Assembly: GCF_001625595.1 (NCBI RefSeq)
Contig: NZ_AUXT01000057.1
Location: 30,891-94,890 of the forward strand
Length of the DNA: 64,000 nucleotides
Source: Pseudoalteromonas luteoviolacea NCIMB 1942
GTDB lineage: Bacteria > Pseudomonadota > Gammaproteobacteria > Enterobacterales > Alteromonadaceae
Direction: 5' to 3'
The notes beneath the pieces are model-generated. The model searched no databases and was not told where the DNA came from. It worked only from the letters and a program-made list of their open reading frames with translations. Each line of letters starts with the position of its first letter. The first letter of the stretch is position 1. The translations under genes and the position numbers were made by a program. This document shows positions 56,423 through 64,000 of this stretch, in pieces.

Positions 56423-57517
56423 CTAAATGACGACTAATTGACCATGTATCGCGCCAGCTTCTTTTAACGCTTCAAGTATTGCCATGAGATCGCCCGGAGC
56501 GGCGCCGACCGCATTAATTGCTCTAACCAAGTCATCTAAGCTACTACCTGGGTCGAAAACAAATGCACGAGAGTCATCTCGATCCACATCTACAATACTT
56601 TGGCGGGTTACCACTGTGTCACCTTGCGTTAAGGGTTGAGGCTGAGACACGTTTGTCTGCTCTGCAATAGTCACCGTAAGTCCACCGTGCGTAATCGCTG
56701 CTGGCTGTAGTTTTACATCCTTACCAATTACGATTGTGCCAGTTCTAGAGTTGACAATGATTTTTGCCGAAGTATCCGCCGGTTTAAACTCTAAATTTTC
56801 TAACGTAGACAAATAAGCAACTCGCTGCGATGGATCTCTAGGGGCAATCACTCGTACAGAAGCGCCATCAAGCGCACTCGCGCTATTAGGTCCAACCAAT
56901 TCGTTAATCGTATCAGCAAGGCGCTTTGCCGTCGTAAAATCTGGTCGGTTAAGATTAAAAGTAATATGGTCGCCTTGTGTGAAGGGGCTTTTAACCGCTC
57001 TCTCTACCATGCCACCATTTGGTATTCTTCCTACGGTAGGCGTATTGATGACAACTCGGCTGCCGTCTAACCCTTCTGCGCCTAGGCCACCAACAATCAT
57101 ACTGCCTTGTGCTATTGCGTATACATTACCGTCAACCCCTTTCAAAAAGGTTTGCAGTAACGTACCGCCTCTTAAACTACCCGCGCTACCTATAGATGAT
57201 ACGGTTACGTCAATACTTTGGCCGGGTTTCACGAATGGCGGTAAGTCAGCATGAACTGCAACAGCAGCCACATTTTTAATTTTAGGTTTCAAATTTCCCG
57301 GTAAGGTAATGCCAAAACCGTTCAACATCGCTTTAAAGCTTTGTTCAGTAAATCGACTCTGTTCACCCGTTCCCGGCAAACCTACAACTAAGCCATATCC
57401 AATCAACTGGTTGCTTCTTACGCCTTCAACCACGCTAACATCTTTAACTCTTTCAGCGTTAACACCAAGTGACATAAGCACTGAAGTAAGCATTAATAGA
57501 CTACGTAGTATGTTCAT
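56423..57517 (-). CDS. flgI: Flagellar P-ring protein FlgI
   Basis: FlgI forms the periplasmic P ring. The 364-residue protein has a signal peptide ([21 protein letters not shown], cut after NA), the family start [29 protein letters not shown] and the C-terminal [27 protein letters not shown]. Length is typical. It follows flgH by 11 bases. Confidence 0.97.
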   Translation of the reverse strand: MNILRSLLMLTSVLMSLGVNAERVKDVSVVEGVRSNQLIGYGLVVGLPGTGEQSRFTEQSFKAMLNGFGITLPGNLKPKIKNVAAVAVHADLPPFVKPGQSIDVTVSSIGSAGSLRGGTLLQTFLKGVDGNVYAIAQGSMIVGGLGAEGLDGSRVVINTPTVGRIPNGGMVERAVKSPFTQGDHITFNLNRPDFTTAKRLADTINELVGPNSASALDGASVRVIAPRDPSQRVAYLSTLENLEFKPADTSAKIIVNSRTGTIVIGKDVKLQPAAITHGGLTVTIAEQTNVSQPQPLTQGDTVVTRQSIVDVDRDDSRAFVFDPGSSLDDLVRAINAVGAAPGDLMAILEALKEAGAIHGQLVVI

Positions 57518-57528
57518 AATGTACTTCC

Positions 57529-58209
57529 TTAAAACGGCATCAAAGTGCTCATAAAGAATTTAGTCAACCAACCTGCACTTTGCACTTCTTGCGTTTGCCC
57601 TTTACCCGAGTATTGGATACGTGCGTTTGCAATCCGGTTTGATTCAACTTCGTTTTCATACGACACATCTTGTGGCCTTACCAAACCTTCCAGTCGTATA
57701 AATTCTTCACCAGTATTAAGCGTTAACCATTTTTCACCGCGTATCACTAAATTTCCATTTGGTAATACTCGCATTACATTAACTGAGATGTTGCCAAATA
57801 GGCTATTCGATTGATTCGCTTGTGCATCGCCTTGAAATGACGAGTCACCACCGGCACTAAGTTGAATTGCATCACCGCCAATTCTAACTGGTACATTCCC
57901 CAATCCAAGGAAGGGGTCAACTTTTACTTCACTGTCTTTGTCCAGCTTAGAATTCGCAGCTTTTGATGCTTGGGTAGACTCTCTCAACACTACGGTAATA
58001 ATGTCACCGACACGCACCGCTTTTTTGTCTGAGTAAAGATCATTTGAGTACGAGTTAAACAAAGACCCTGTTGCTACCACAGACTCTGGCTCCATCTCAG
58101 GATACATAGGTGCGTAATAAGGGTCATCTCTTACTACATTACTGTTCTCTGTCGACATACAGCCAGTTAATCCGAGTCCTATGGCGACTATCAATATACT
58201 CTTACGCAT
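57529..58209 (-). CDS. flgH: Flagellar L-ring lipoprotein FlgH
   Basis: FlgH forms the outer-membrane L ring. It is a lipoprotein: a short signal with lipobox LTGC at residues 14-17 (GLGLTGCMS). The mature part includes [27 protein letters not shown] and [13 protein letters not shown], both typical. 226 residues, normal length. It lies between flgG and flgI. Confidence 0.97.
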   Translation of the reverse strand: MRKSILIVAIGLGLTGCMSTENSNVVRDDPYYAPMYPEMEPESVVATGSLFNSYSNDLYSDKKAVRVGDIITVVLRESTQASKAANSKLDKDSEVKVDPFLGLGNVPVRIGGDAIQLSAGGDSSFQGDAQANQSNSLFGNISVNVMRVLPNGNLVIRGEKWLTLNTGEEFIRLEGLVRPQDVSYENEVESNRIANARIQYSGKGQTQEVQSAGWLTKFFMSTLMPF

Positions 58210-58224
58210 GATCTGCCCTACCCT

Positions 58225-59013
58225 CTATAGTTGCTGATTAATGTAACTAAGCATTTCATCAACTGATTTAATAACCTTTGAGTTCATTTCATAAACTCGC
58301 TGTGTCTCAATCAGGTTCACCAATTCTTCAGTAACATTTACATTCGAGGTTTCAAGCGCTCCCTGAACGATAGAACCAAGTCCTTCAACTCCTGGGTTAC
58401 CCTGAACAGGCGCACCACTCACAGCGGTTTCTGTATATAAGTTTTGCCCGATTGGTTCCAAGCCTGATGGGTTGATAAAGTCACTAATAACAAGCTGACC
58501 AATAACCGTGTTTTCTGCCTGCCCGTTAATACTTACCGACACCTCACCATCTTGAGAAATCGTAATTGAGTTCGCATTATCTGGCACAGTCATTTCAGGC
58601 TGTACAGGAAAACCAGCCCCCGATGTGACGACTCGTCCTGTTTCATCAGTTGTGAATTGTCCATTTCGTGAATAGGCGATAGTACCGTCTGGCATTTGTA
58701 TTTCAAAAAAGCCAGGACCTTGGATCATCCAATCCAAAGAGTTTTCAGTACTTATCATGTTGCCTTGAGAAAAGTTCTTTTGGTTCGCAACCACTTTAGA
58801 ACCTGCACCAAGCATTAAACCAGATGGTAATTCAGTGTCTTGTGACGAACGCCCACCAGGTTGATTAATATTTTGGTAAAGCAAATCTTCAAAGATTGCG
58901 CGGCTTTTCTTGTAACCAACTGTACTGGCGTTAGCCAAGTTATTCGAAATAACCGATATATCTGTTTGCTGGGCATCTAAACCCGTTTTACTTATCCACA
59001 ATGCAGGATTCAT
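58225..59013 (-). CDS. flgG: Flagellar distal rod protein FlgG
   Basis: FlgG makes the distal rod. The 262-residue protein has the rod signature (ALWISKTGLDAQQTDISVISNNLANASTVGYKKSRA), the central FEIQMPDGTIAYSRNGQFTTDETGRVV part and the C-terminal helix NVTEELVNLIETQRVYEMNSKVIK. It follows flgF by 18 bases. Confidence 0.97.
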   Translation of the reverse strand: MNPALWISKTGLDAQQTDISVISNNLANASTVGYKKSRAIFEDLLYQNINQPGGRSSQDTELPSGLMLGAGSKVVANQKNFSQGNMISTENSLDWMIQGPGFFEIQMPDGTIAYSRNGQFTTDETGRVVTSGAGFPVQPEMTVPDNANSITISQDGEVSVSINGQAENTVIGQLVISDFINPSGLEPIGQNLYTETAVSGAPVQGNPGVEGLGSIVQGALETSNVNVTEELVNLIETQRVYEMNSKVIKSVDEMLSYINQQL

Positions 59014-59031
59014 AATCTATACCTCACTCTC

Positions 59032-59796
59032 TTAAACTATGCGCAGGAGCGAAGTGTGTCGCTCATCAATTTCTTCTGCTGACTTCATTAGCTTGATTTG
59101 CATTTCAAATTGTCTTTGATGATTAATTAAATCAACCATCTCATGAACAGGGTTTACATTGGACATTTCAAGGTAACCACTCATTACCCTAGCGGTTGGA
59201 GAGATCTCGCAAAAACCACAATGCCCATCTTCGAGCTGATCTTCTTTCGGTCTAAACAAACCATCATTGCCTTTTTCCAGCTTACTGTTGTCTGCAGAAA
59301 TGATCTTAAGTCTATCTACCGTTTCTAAGAAGTTCGCTGGTGCTCCTTGAGGACGAACCTGAATCGAACCATCGTCACTAAAGACGACTTTCTCGATTGG
59401 CAGTGGCAATATAATCGGACCACCCTCGCCAATTAATTGGCGGCCATGGCTAGTGACTAGCGCACCATCGCTGGTGATATTCAATGTACCGACTTTCGTG
59501 TACGCTTCTTCTCCACTGGCATCCATTACACTGATCCACGACTTTTCATCGACTGCAATGTCAAGATCTCGCCCTGTTTCAGTGACTGCACCGCTCAACA
59601 TATTGGTTCCTGGGCGCTCTTGCATGGCAAATACCCGTGTCGGTAAACCTTCACCAAAAGCCTGCATCGATCTCGCTTGCGCAAAGTCAGCCTTAAAACC
59701 TGTTGTATTAGCGTTAGCTAAGTTGTTGGCTTTTAAAGCAACACCACGCAAACTCTGTTTAGCGCCAGACGCAGCGATATAAAGCATTTTATCCAT
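59032..59796 (-). CDS. flgF: Flagellar proximal rod protein FlgF
   Basis: FlgF is a proximal rod subunit. The 254-residue protein has MLYIAASGAKQSLRGVALKANNLANANTTGFKADFAQ in its first 40 residues and the C-terminal NPVHEMVDLINHQRQFEMQIKLMKSAEEIDE. It opens a flgF-flgG-flgH-flgI operon with its own sigma-54 promoter, after a terminator that closes flgBCDE. Confidence 0.96.
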   Translation of the reverse strand: MDKMLYIAASGAKQSLRGVALKANNLANANTTGFKADFAQARSMQAFGEGLPTRVFAMQERPGTNMLSGAVTETGRDLDIAVDEKSWISVMDASGEEAYTKVGTLNITSDGALVTSHGRQLIGEGGPIILPLPIEKVVFSDDGSIQVRPQGAPANFLETVDRLKIISADNSKLEKGNDGLFRPKEDQLEDGHCGFCEISPTARVMSGYLEMSNVNPVHEMVDLINHQRQFEMQIKLMKSAEEIDERHTSLLRIV

Positions 59797-59833
59797 GAGA
59801 ACGACCTAAAACTGTTCAACCTACATGGGTTAA

Positions 59834-59849
59834 TGCAATAGTAATGCCA
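59834..59849 (-). promoter_or_regulatory. Sigma-54 promoter of flgFGHI
   Basis: The minus strand reads TGGCATTACTATTGCA: a full core match with GG-N10-GC. It lies 38 bases before the flgF ATG. Confidence 0.9.
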
Positions 59850-59868
59850 GTATGAGTGTCAAAAATAA

Positions 59869-59890
59869 AAAAGCCGCTAAAGCGGCTTTT
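59869..59890 (-). terminator. Terminator of flgBCDE
   Basis: AAAAGCCGCT / AGCGGCTTTT is a perfect inverted repeat with T runs on both strands, 16 bases after the flgE stop. It should stop transcripts in both directions. Confidence 0.9.
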
Positions 59891-59906
59891 TATTGGAAGG
59901 TTAAGG

Positions 59907-61256
59907 TTATCGAATCTGTAGAATATTTTGTTGTAGTGTCGAATTAACTTCTAAGGCCCTCGAGTTAGCCTGGAAGTTTCTCTGAGCACTTATCAAATCA
60001 ACCAACTCATTAGTTAGGTTTACATTGGACTGCTCCAACGCAGACGAATTAATAGTACCGAGTGTCCCTGAAGCTGGCTCACCAGCTATCGGTTCACCCG
60101 AGGTCAGACTCTTCTTCCAACCTGTGTTACCTACTTCTGTAAGGCCTTGTGAGTTAGAAAATCGGACCATGGCAACTTGCCCTAAAAAAGTTGAATCACC
60201 ATTACTGTATGAAGCCACAATTTTACCGTCAGAGCCGATGTCAATCCCAGCTAGTCGACCAGTTGTCGCGCCATCTTGGTCTAATGCTTTAACTTCAAAA
60301 CGGCTTGCAAACTGAGTTGGCAATTTGGTGCTGGTATTTGCTTCATCGCGCCAGTTCATTTGTACCGCCCCGGGGAAGGTCGCACCATTCGTTAATAGTG
60401 TAGAAAGACCAGCGTTTGCACCTGCAGGGATTGAAAGCGGATTGAATGTAGTACCAGTATTGGCTGTACCACCTGTGCTAACAGGGAAACCTTGCGCGTT
60501 GAATTCAAACTCAGTGATTGGTGCACCCGGTGGGGTAACTGCCTGACCATTTGCGCCAAATTGCTGACCATTTAGCGTTGCATAAACCTGCCACTCATTG
60601 GGGTTTGTAGTTGGATCTTCTTTTCTAAAGAAGAACTGTAAAGTATGTGGTTGACCTAAAGAGTCATAGATCGTAGTTGATGTCGAGCTATTGTAGGTTG
60701 CACTCTCAGTAGGGTTAAAAGGCAGTGTTGGTGCCGTTGCTCGAGAGTCCAAGTTAAACGATGAATATACATTCGTTGTCGCTCGTGGAGAACCTGAAGC
60801 ATCTGGGATCTGCAAAGCCGAAGATGTACTTAAACTCACAGAAGTTGTATCACCTGAACTTGGGTCAACAGGGAAACCTTGTAAGAAGTTACCTCGTGCA
60901 TCAACAATAAAGTTATCTTTGTTCAGTTTGAATGCACCAGCACGTGTAAACGTATAATCTTGGCCACCTAGCTCTTCACTTGTAGCAAAGTAACCTTCAC
61001 CAGTAATTGCTAAATCAAGTGAGTTTTGGGTAAAGTTTAAAGAACCTTGGTGGAATTGTTGTGCAACCATTGTCGTGGATACACCATCACCATTTTTTGT
61101 AGCACCAGCGCTGAATACAGAAGATGCATAAACAGAAGCGAATTCAGCACGCGATTCTTTAAAACCTGTTGTATTAACATTCGCAATGTTGTTCGCTGTT
61201 GTATCCAAATCTTTTTGGGCAGCAGCTAGTCCCGTTAAAGCAATATTAAAACTCAT
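59907..61256 (-). CDS. flgE: Flagellar hook protein FlgE
   Basis: FlgE is the hook subunit. The 449-residue protein has the N-terminal helix (MSFNIALTGLAAAQKDLDTTANNIANVNTTGFKESRAEFA within residues 1-40), the loop GEGYFATSE, and the C-terminal helix NVNLTNELVDLISAQRNFQANSRALEVNSTLQQNIL. The middle is Thr/Asn-rich, as usual. It lies 38 bases after flgD. Confidence 0.97.
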   Translation of the reverse strand: MSFNIALTGLAAAQKDLDTTANNIANVNTTGFKESRAEFASVYASSVFSAGATKNGDGVSTTMVAQQFHQGSLNFTQNSLDLAITGEGYFATSEELGGQDYTFTRAGAFKLNKDNFIVDARGNFLQGFPVDPSSGDTTSVSLSTSSALQIPDASGSPRATTNVYSSFNLDSRATAPTLPFNPTESATYNSSTSTTIYDSLGQPHTLQFFFRKEDPTTNPNEWQVYATLNGQQFGANGQAVTPPGAPITEFEFNAQGFPVSTGGTANTGTTFNPLSIPAGANAGLSTLLTNGATFPGAVQMNWRDEANTSTKLPTQFASRFEVKALDQDGATTGRLAGIDIGSDGKIVASYSNGDSTFLGQVAMVRFSNSQGLTEVGNTGWKKSLTSGEPIAGEPASGTLGTINSSALEQSNVNLTNELVDLISAQRNFQANSRALEVNSTLQQNILQIR

Positions 61257-61294
61257 ACTCTCTTACCTCTATAAATGAAGGTTAAATCTTTTGA

Positions 61295-61972
61295 TTAAGC
61301 TATCTCTGCAACGTCAGACAGTCTAACTGCACCAGCTTTTGTGTTAATTACAATGCCTTGAGAGCCATTCACATTAACACTGTCAATATTTCTAAATGTT
61401 GCTGTAGGCAAAGCTTCAAACTTACCGTTGGTCTGCCCCTCAGCTTTAATTGTGTATTCACCCGGAGGAAGTGGCTCTTTATCATCATTTAGACCATCCC
61501 ACTCAAAGCGCTTAGCGCCTGTGCTTTGTTCACCCAGTTCAATTTTCCTTACCAGCTCATTTTTATCATTTATGATACTCAACGTAAGGTTTTCGACCGG
61601 CTCAGCCACAATGATAGAACCACGGGCTTCCATACCAGGGCCATGCTCTATCGTATCGGACTCAAGCAACGCCTTTTTACCTATGAGCGTTGAAGCTTGT
61701 AATGCTGAATTCGATGTCATAGATGCAGCCAACGACTCAAACTTGGTATTCAAATTTGATATACCCTCGGCCATGGTGAAATTTGTCATTTGGGATATCA
61801 TCTGATCATTATCAGCAGGCTTACTCGGGTCTTGAAAAGACAACTGTTGAGTAAGTAATGCAAAAAAGTCTTCCTGCTTTAACTCATCATTTTTCTCAGT
61901 TGGCACTTGCTTATCTTGCCAACGCAACGAGTCGACAAAGGACGTAGTTGCGGAATTGACATCATTACTCAT
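61295..61972 (-). CDS. flgD: Flagellar hook-assembly scaffold protein FlgD
   Basis: FlgD caps the growing hook. The 225-residue protein has the conserved KQEDFFALLTQQLSFQDPSKPADNDQMISQMTNFTMAEGI within about residues 28-70 and a C-terminal Ig-like/tudor region (FEWDGLNDDKEPLPPGEYTIKAEG). It lies 15 bases after flgC. Confidence 0.96.
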   Translation of the reverse strand: MSNDVNSATTSFVDSLRWQDKQVPTEKNDELKQEDFFALLTQQLSFQDPSKPADNDQMISQMTNFTMAEGISNLNTKFESLAASMTSNSALQASTLIGKKALLESDTIEHGPGMEARGSIIVAEPVENLTLSIINDKNELVRKIELGEQSTGAKRFEWDGLNDDKEPLPPGEYTIKAEGQTNGKFEALPTATFRNIDSVNVNGSQGIVINTKAGAVRLSDVAEIA

Positions 61973-61987
61973 CAGCTATACTCCCAA

Positions 61988-62419
61988 TTAGCGCTGACCA
62001 AGCAACAGAGTTTTACTTAACATCTGCTTTGCTGCGTCTGCTACTTGAACATTCGTTTGGTACGAACGTGATGCGGAGATCATATTTGTCATTTCCTCGA
62101 CGACATTCACATTCGGTTTATAGATGTACCCGTCTTTGTCAGCACTTGGGTGATTAGGGTTATACTCAACCTGCAAAGGTTTATCGCTTTCTACGATGCC
62201 TAATACCTTCACCCCAACCGAAGAGCTTAGTGTACTCGGGTTAGCCGCTGTCGCTTTATTCAGCTCAGCCGCAAACACCGGATGCCTTGCTCTGTACACT
62301 TCGTCCTGACTCGAACTTACGCTGTTTGCATTGGATATATTACTGGCAGTGGTATTCAAGCGAATATTTTGAGCACTCATACCAGAGCCTGCGATATCAA
62401 AAACGTTATATAAACTCAT
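61988..62419 (-). CDS. flgC: Flagellar proximal rod protein FlgC
   Basis: FlgC is a proximal rod subunit of 143 residues. It has the N-terminal FDIAGSGMSAQNIRLNTTASNISNANSVS and the C-terminal NVNVVEEMTNMISASRSYQTNVQVADAAKQML. Two bases separate it from flgB. Confidence 0.97.
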   Translation of the reverse strand: MSLYNVFDIAGSGMSAQNIRLNTTASNISNANSVSSSQDEVYRARHPVFAAELNKATAANPSTLSSSVGVKVLGIVESDKPLQVEYNPNHPSADKDGYIYKPNVNVVEEMTNMISASRSYQTNVQVADAAKQMLSKTLLLGQR

Positions 62420-62421
62420 AA

Positions 62422-62835
62422 TTAGGCTCCTTGACCACCACCAAGCGCTTTCTTCAAGCTTTTAAATTTGCCACCCAAAAAGTTCAAACTAGCTTGGTAC
62501 TCTAATGCATTCTGTACATACAAGTTTCGTTCCACTTGTATATCAACCGAGTTACCATCACCTGTATCTGTTTGATTTGGATTACGAAATAGTTCTTCAC
62601 TGTTAGTCAATCTAGTTCCACCACTAATGTGTTTTTCGTCGGTACGGGTCATTTGATTGCCGCGTTGTTGTGCCGACTTTGCCGCATTGAGTGCTCGACC
62701 AAAATCGATATCTTTAGCTTTGTAGCCAGGTGTATCTGCATTAGCAATATTACTTGCCAAAATCTCTGCACGCTGAGAACGGATCAACATGGTGTGCTGA
62801 TGAACTCCAAGCGCCTTATCAAAACTAATCGCCAT
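62422..62835 (-). CDS. flgB: Flagellar proximal rod protein FlgB
   Basis: FlgB is a proximal rod subunit. I start it at ATG 62835 (137 residues), with GGAG six bases upstream; a TTG four codons earlier overlaps that site. The protein has QHTMLIRSQRAEILASNIANADTPGYKAKDIDF and ends in a helix (NLYVQNALEYQASLNFLGGKFKSLKKAL). It is first in flgB-flgC-flgD-flgE. Confidence 0.96.
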   Translation of the reverse strand: MAISFDKALGVHQHTMLIRSQRAEILASNIANADTPGYKAKDIDFGRALNAAKSAQQRGNQMTRTDEKHISGGTRLTNSEELFRNPNQTDTGDGNSVDIQVERNLYVQNALEYQASLNFLGGKFKSLKKALGGGQGA

Positions 62836-62870
62836 AACCAACTCCAAAAATTTGACTATATACCGGTTAA

Positions 62871-62886
62871 TGCAAAAGTAGGACCA
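62871..62886 (-). promoter_or_regulatory. Sigma-54 promoter of flgBCDE
   Basis: The minus strand reads TGGTCCTACTTTTGCA: GG-N10-GC and TTGCA intact, the -24 element weaker than the others. It lies 36 bases before the flgB ATG, the same distance as in the other flagellar operons here. Confidence 0.75.
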
Positions 62887-63364
62887 ACTTTAAAACCAAT
62901 ATAAAAACTAAAATTAATATCTAAGTATCAACATATTGCGGTTTAAAACAGTTCTTTTCTCTTTCGCCAAAAATGTATTTTTAACCGAGTAATAGCTTTG
63001 ATTAAGCAGATTTTATTCCAGTATTGGAGTCGGTGCTCTTCTGAGTTTTAGGAGTAAAAGTAGATATCCAAATCTCAATCCGATATTCAAAATGTCAAAG
63101 GCAATTTTGATGAGTGGCAAACTAACCTCTTACGTCGCCTTCTCAAGACTGATATTGCAAAAATTACTTGTAGACAATAGATGCAAGTAAACTAAATTAA
63201 AACAAAGCAACTTCCAACACTGCCACCCTTTAAACCAGATATGCTCGTGGGTATTCGATGCGCAGACTAACTTTACAAAGCGACATGTGAAAGCGTCGCT
63301 ATTAGTGCGTCAGTTAATGCTCAAGGTGCAATTACTGTAAATCAGGATATTTAGGTGATATCTA
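62887..63364. other. Intergenic stretch without a recognisable gene
   Basis: No open frame longer than a few dozen codons and no RNA gene is seen. One short plus-strand frame near its end (about 63282-63354, ESVAISASVNAQGAITVNQDI then stop) reads like the end of a protein and runs close to the following phage-like ORF; it may be a gene remnant. No cheV, cheR or flgA, which often lie here in related genomes, is present. Confidence 0.5.
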
Positions 63365-63589
63365 ATGTCTAATACGTTACAGCGTCTTACTGGCGTGCTG
63401 ACCAAATCACATAAGACCATTGTTAAAGTCGTTAGTGTGAATGCGAATGGCACAACGTTAGTTAAGTTTAATGATGGAAGTGAAAGTGTTGTGCTGGGTG
63501 ATAGTGTACAAAGCGGAAGTGTATATATAGAAAATGGCAGAATTATTGGTCCAGCTCCTGACCTACCGTTTACGGAAATTGAGGTATGA
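63365..63589 (+). CDS. Small phage-like protein (possible prophage remnant)
   Basis: A 74-residue protein of beta character (TIVKVVSVNANGTTLVKFNDGSES, then GDSVQSGSVYIENGRIIGPAPDLPFTEIEV over its last half). The pattern of a short beta barrel ending in a proline-rich EAP-like LP-x-x-EIEV resembles small proteins in phage head-tail modules. This is recalled from pattern, not from a search. Only this one phage-like gene is visible; ATG 63365 lacks a strong ribosome site. Confidence 0.4.
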   Translation: MSNTLQRLTGVLTKSHKTIVKVVSVNANGTTLVKFNDGSESVVLGDSVQSGSVYIENGRIIGPAPDLPFTEIEV

Positions 63590-63621
63590 TTGTTTAAATT
63601 TTATTTTAAAGGAATGTACAA

Positions 63622-63897
63622 GTGGCTGATTTTATTGATGTGGTGTTTTTTCCTCTGGGCACTTTATTCTTGGGTGGATATGTTGGGTACCAATTTAGAA
63701 TTCTAACCGATAGAAGAAAGGAGTTTAATGAAGCGCTTATACCACTCAGGGATGCTTTAGTGAAGACTGAAGCTATCTCAGAAACGATGATTGCAAATAT
63801 AGAGGTTAAGCTAGGTAAAAGAGCGAAAGTAATAAAGAATACATACGAACATGAATTCTTGCCCAAAATGAGTCATACCAATTTCATTAAATATTAA
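63622..63897 (+). CDS. Hypothetical small protein with one N-terminal membrane segment
   Basis: An open frame of 91 residues from GTG 63622, with AAGGA eight bases upstream. A hydrophobic stretch at about residues 5-24 (DVVFFPLGTLFLGGYVGYQF) is followed by a charged helical part (RRKEFNEALIPLRDALVKT). I do not recognise it. It ends within the last codons of the converging transposase fragment. It may be a cargo or toxin-like gene or a spurious ORF. Confidence 0.4.
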   Translation: MADFIDVVFFPLGTLFLGGYVGYQFRILTDRRKEFNEALIPLRDALVKTEAISETMIANIEVKLGKRAKVIKNTYEHEFLPKMSHTNFIKY

Positions 63898-63998
63898 GTC
63901 ACTTCAATCCATTCTCTCGAACACATTTTTTTTACTCTATCTGGGTTTGAAATAAACTTATTCCATGCCTTTGATACTTGCTCTACGATGTCTTGGTA
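63894..63998 (-). mobile_element. C-terminus of an IS630-type transposase, cut by the window edge
   Basis: The minus strand holds 34 open codons up to the edge: YQDIVEQVSKAWNKF, then ISNPDRVKKMCSREWIEVT and stop. The arrangement AW-N-x-x-x-x-P-x-R-x-x-x-x-x-S/T-R-x-W is that of the last helix of IS630-family transposases. The rest of the element, including the catalytic triad, lies outside, so intactness cannot be judged. No terminal inverted repeat was identified. Confidence 0.6.
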
Positions 63999-64000
63999 GC

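Overview
The window looks like a chromosomal segment of a marine gammaproteobacterium of the Alteromonadales, most like Pseudoalteromonas. The reasons are the polar-flagellum gene order (fliE-fliL with flrA/flrB/flrC regulators, tandem flagellins, flaG-fliD-fliS), the flagellin sequences, and the moderately AT-rich base composition. The genus is an inference from protein style, not from a database search.

Layout. Positions 1-8346 (minus strand) hold the basal-body/export operon fliE-F-G-H-I-J-K-L, with fliL cut by the left edge. Positions 8511-13309 hold the regulators flrC, flrB and flrA; a plus-strand DNA repair gene (tag) with a LexA-type box in its promoter sits between flrB and flrA. A small divergent flagellin follows (13462-14247). 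Positions 14474-40189 are a large sugar-biosynthesis island, mostly plus strand. It starts with pseudaminic-acid genes: pseB, pseC and an oxidoreductase on plus; pseI, an acyl carrier protein, a PseG-GNAT fusion and an acyl ligase on minus. A long run of nucleotide-sugar, methyltransferase, transketolase, isomerase, kinase and nucleotidyltransferase genes follows. A decayed gene copy lies at about 40281-40700. Positions 40729-48117 (minus) are a late flagellar unit, flaG-fliD-fliS-fliT-maf, running on into an aminopeptidase-like gene and a flavin oxidoreductase. Three tandem flagellins (48204-51718) follow, then flgL back to flgB (52054-62835), all minus. The right end (62900-64000) holds poorly coding DNA, a small phage-like ORF, a short unknown ORF and the C-terminus of a probable IS630-type transposase.

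How it works together. The flg, fli and flr genes build and regulate a polar flagellum in tiers: the sequence shows six good sigma-54 promoters (fliE, flrB, one flagellin, flgJ, flgF, flgB) and two sigma-28 promoters (the other two tandem flagellins). The island makes nonulosonic acid and probably a heptose-like sugar; Maf, encoded in the fliD operon, is the likely transferase putting the nonulosonic acid on flagellin. The least ordinary parts are the acyl ligase/ACP/PseG-GNAT set, which suggests a non-acetyl N-acyl group on pseudaminic acid; a kinase-nucleotidyltransferase with domains in reverse order to HldE; and a split transketolase beside a GmhA-like isomerase.
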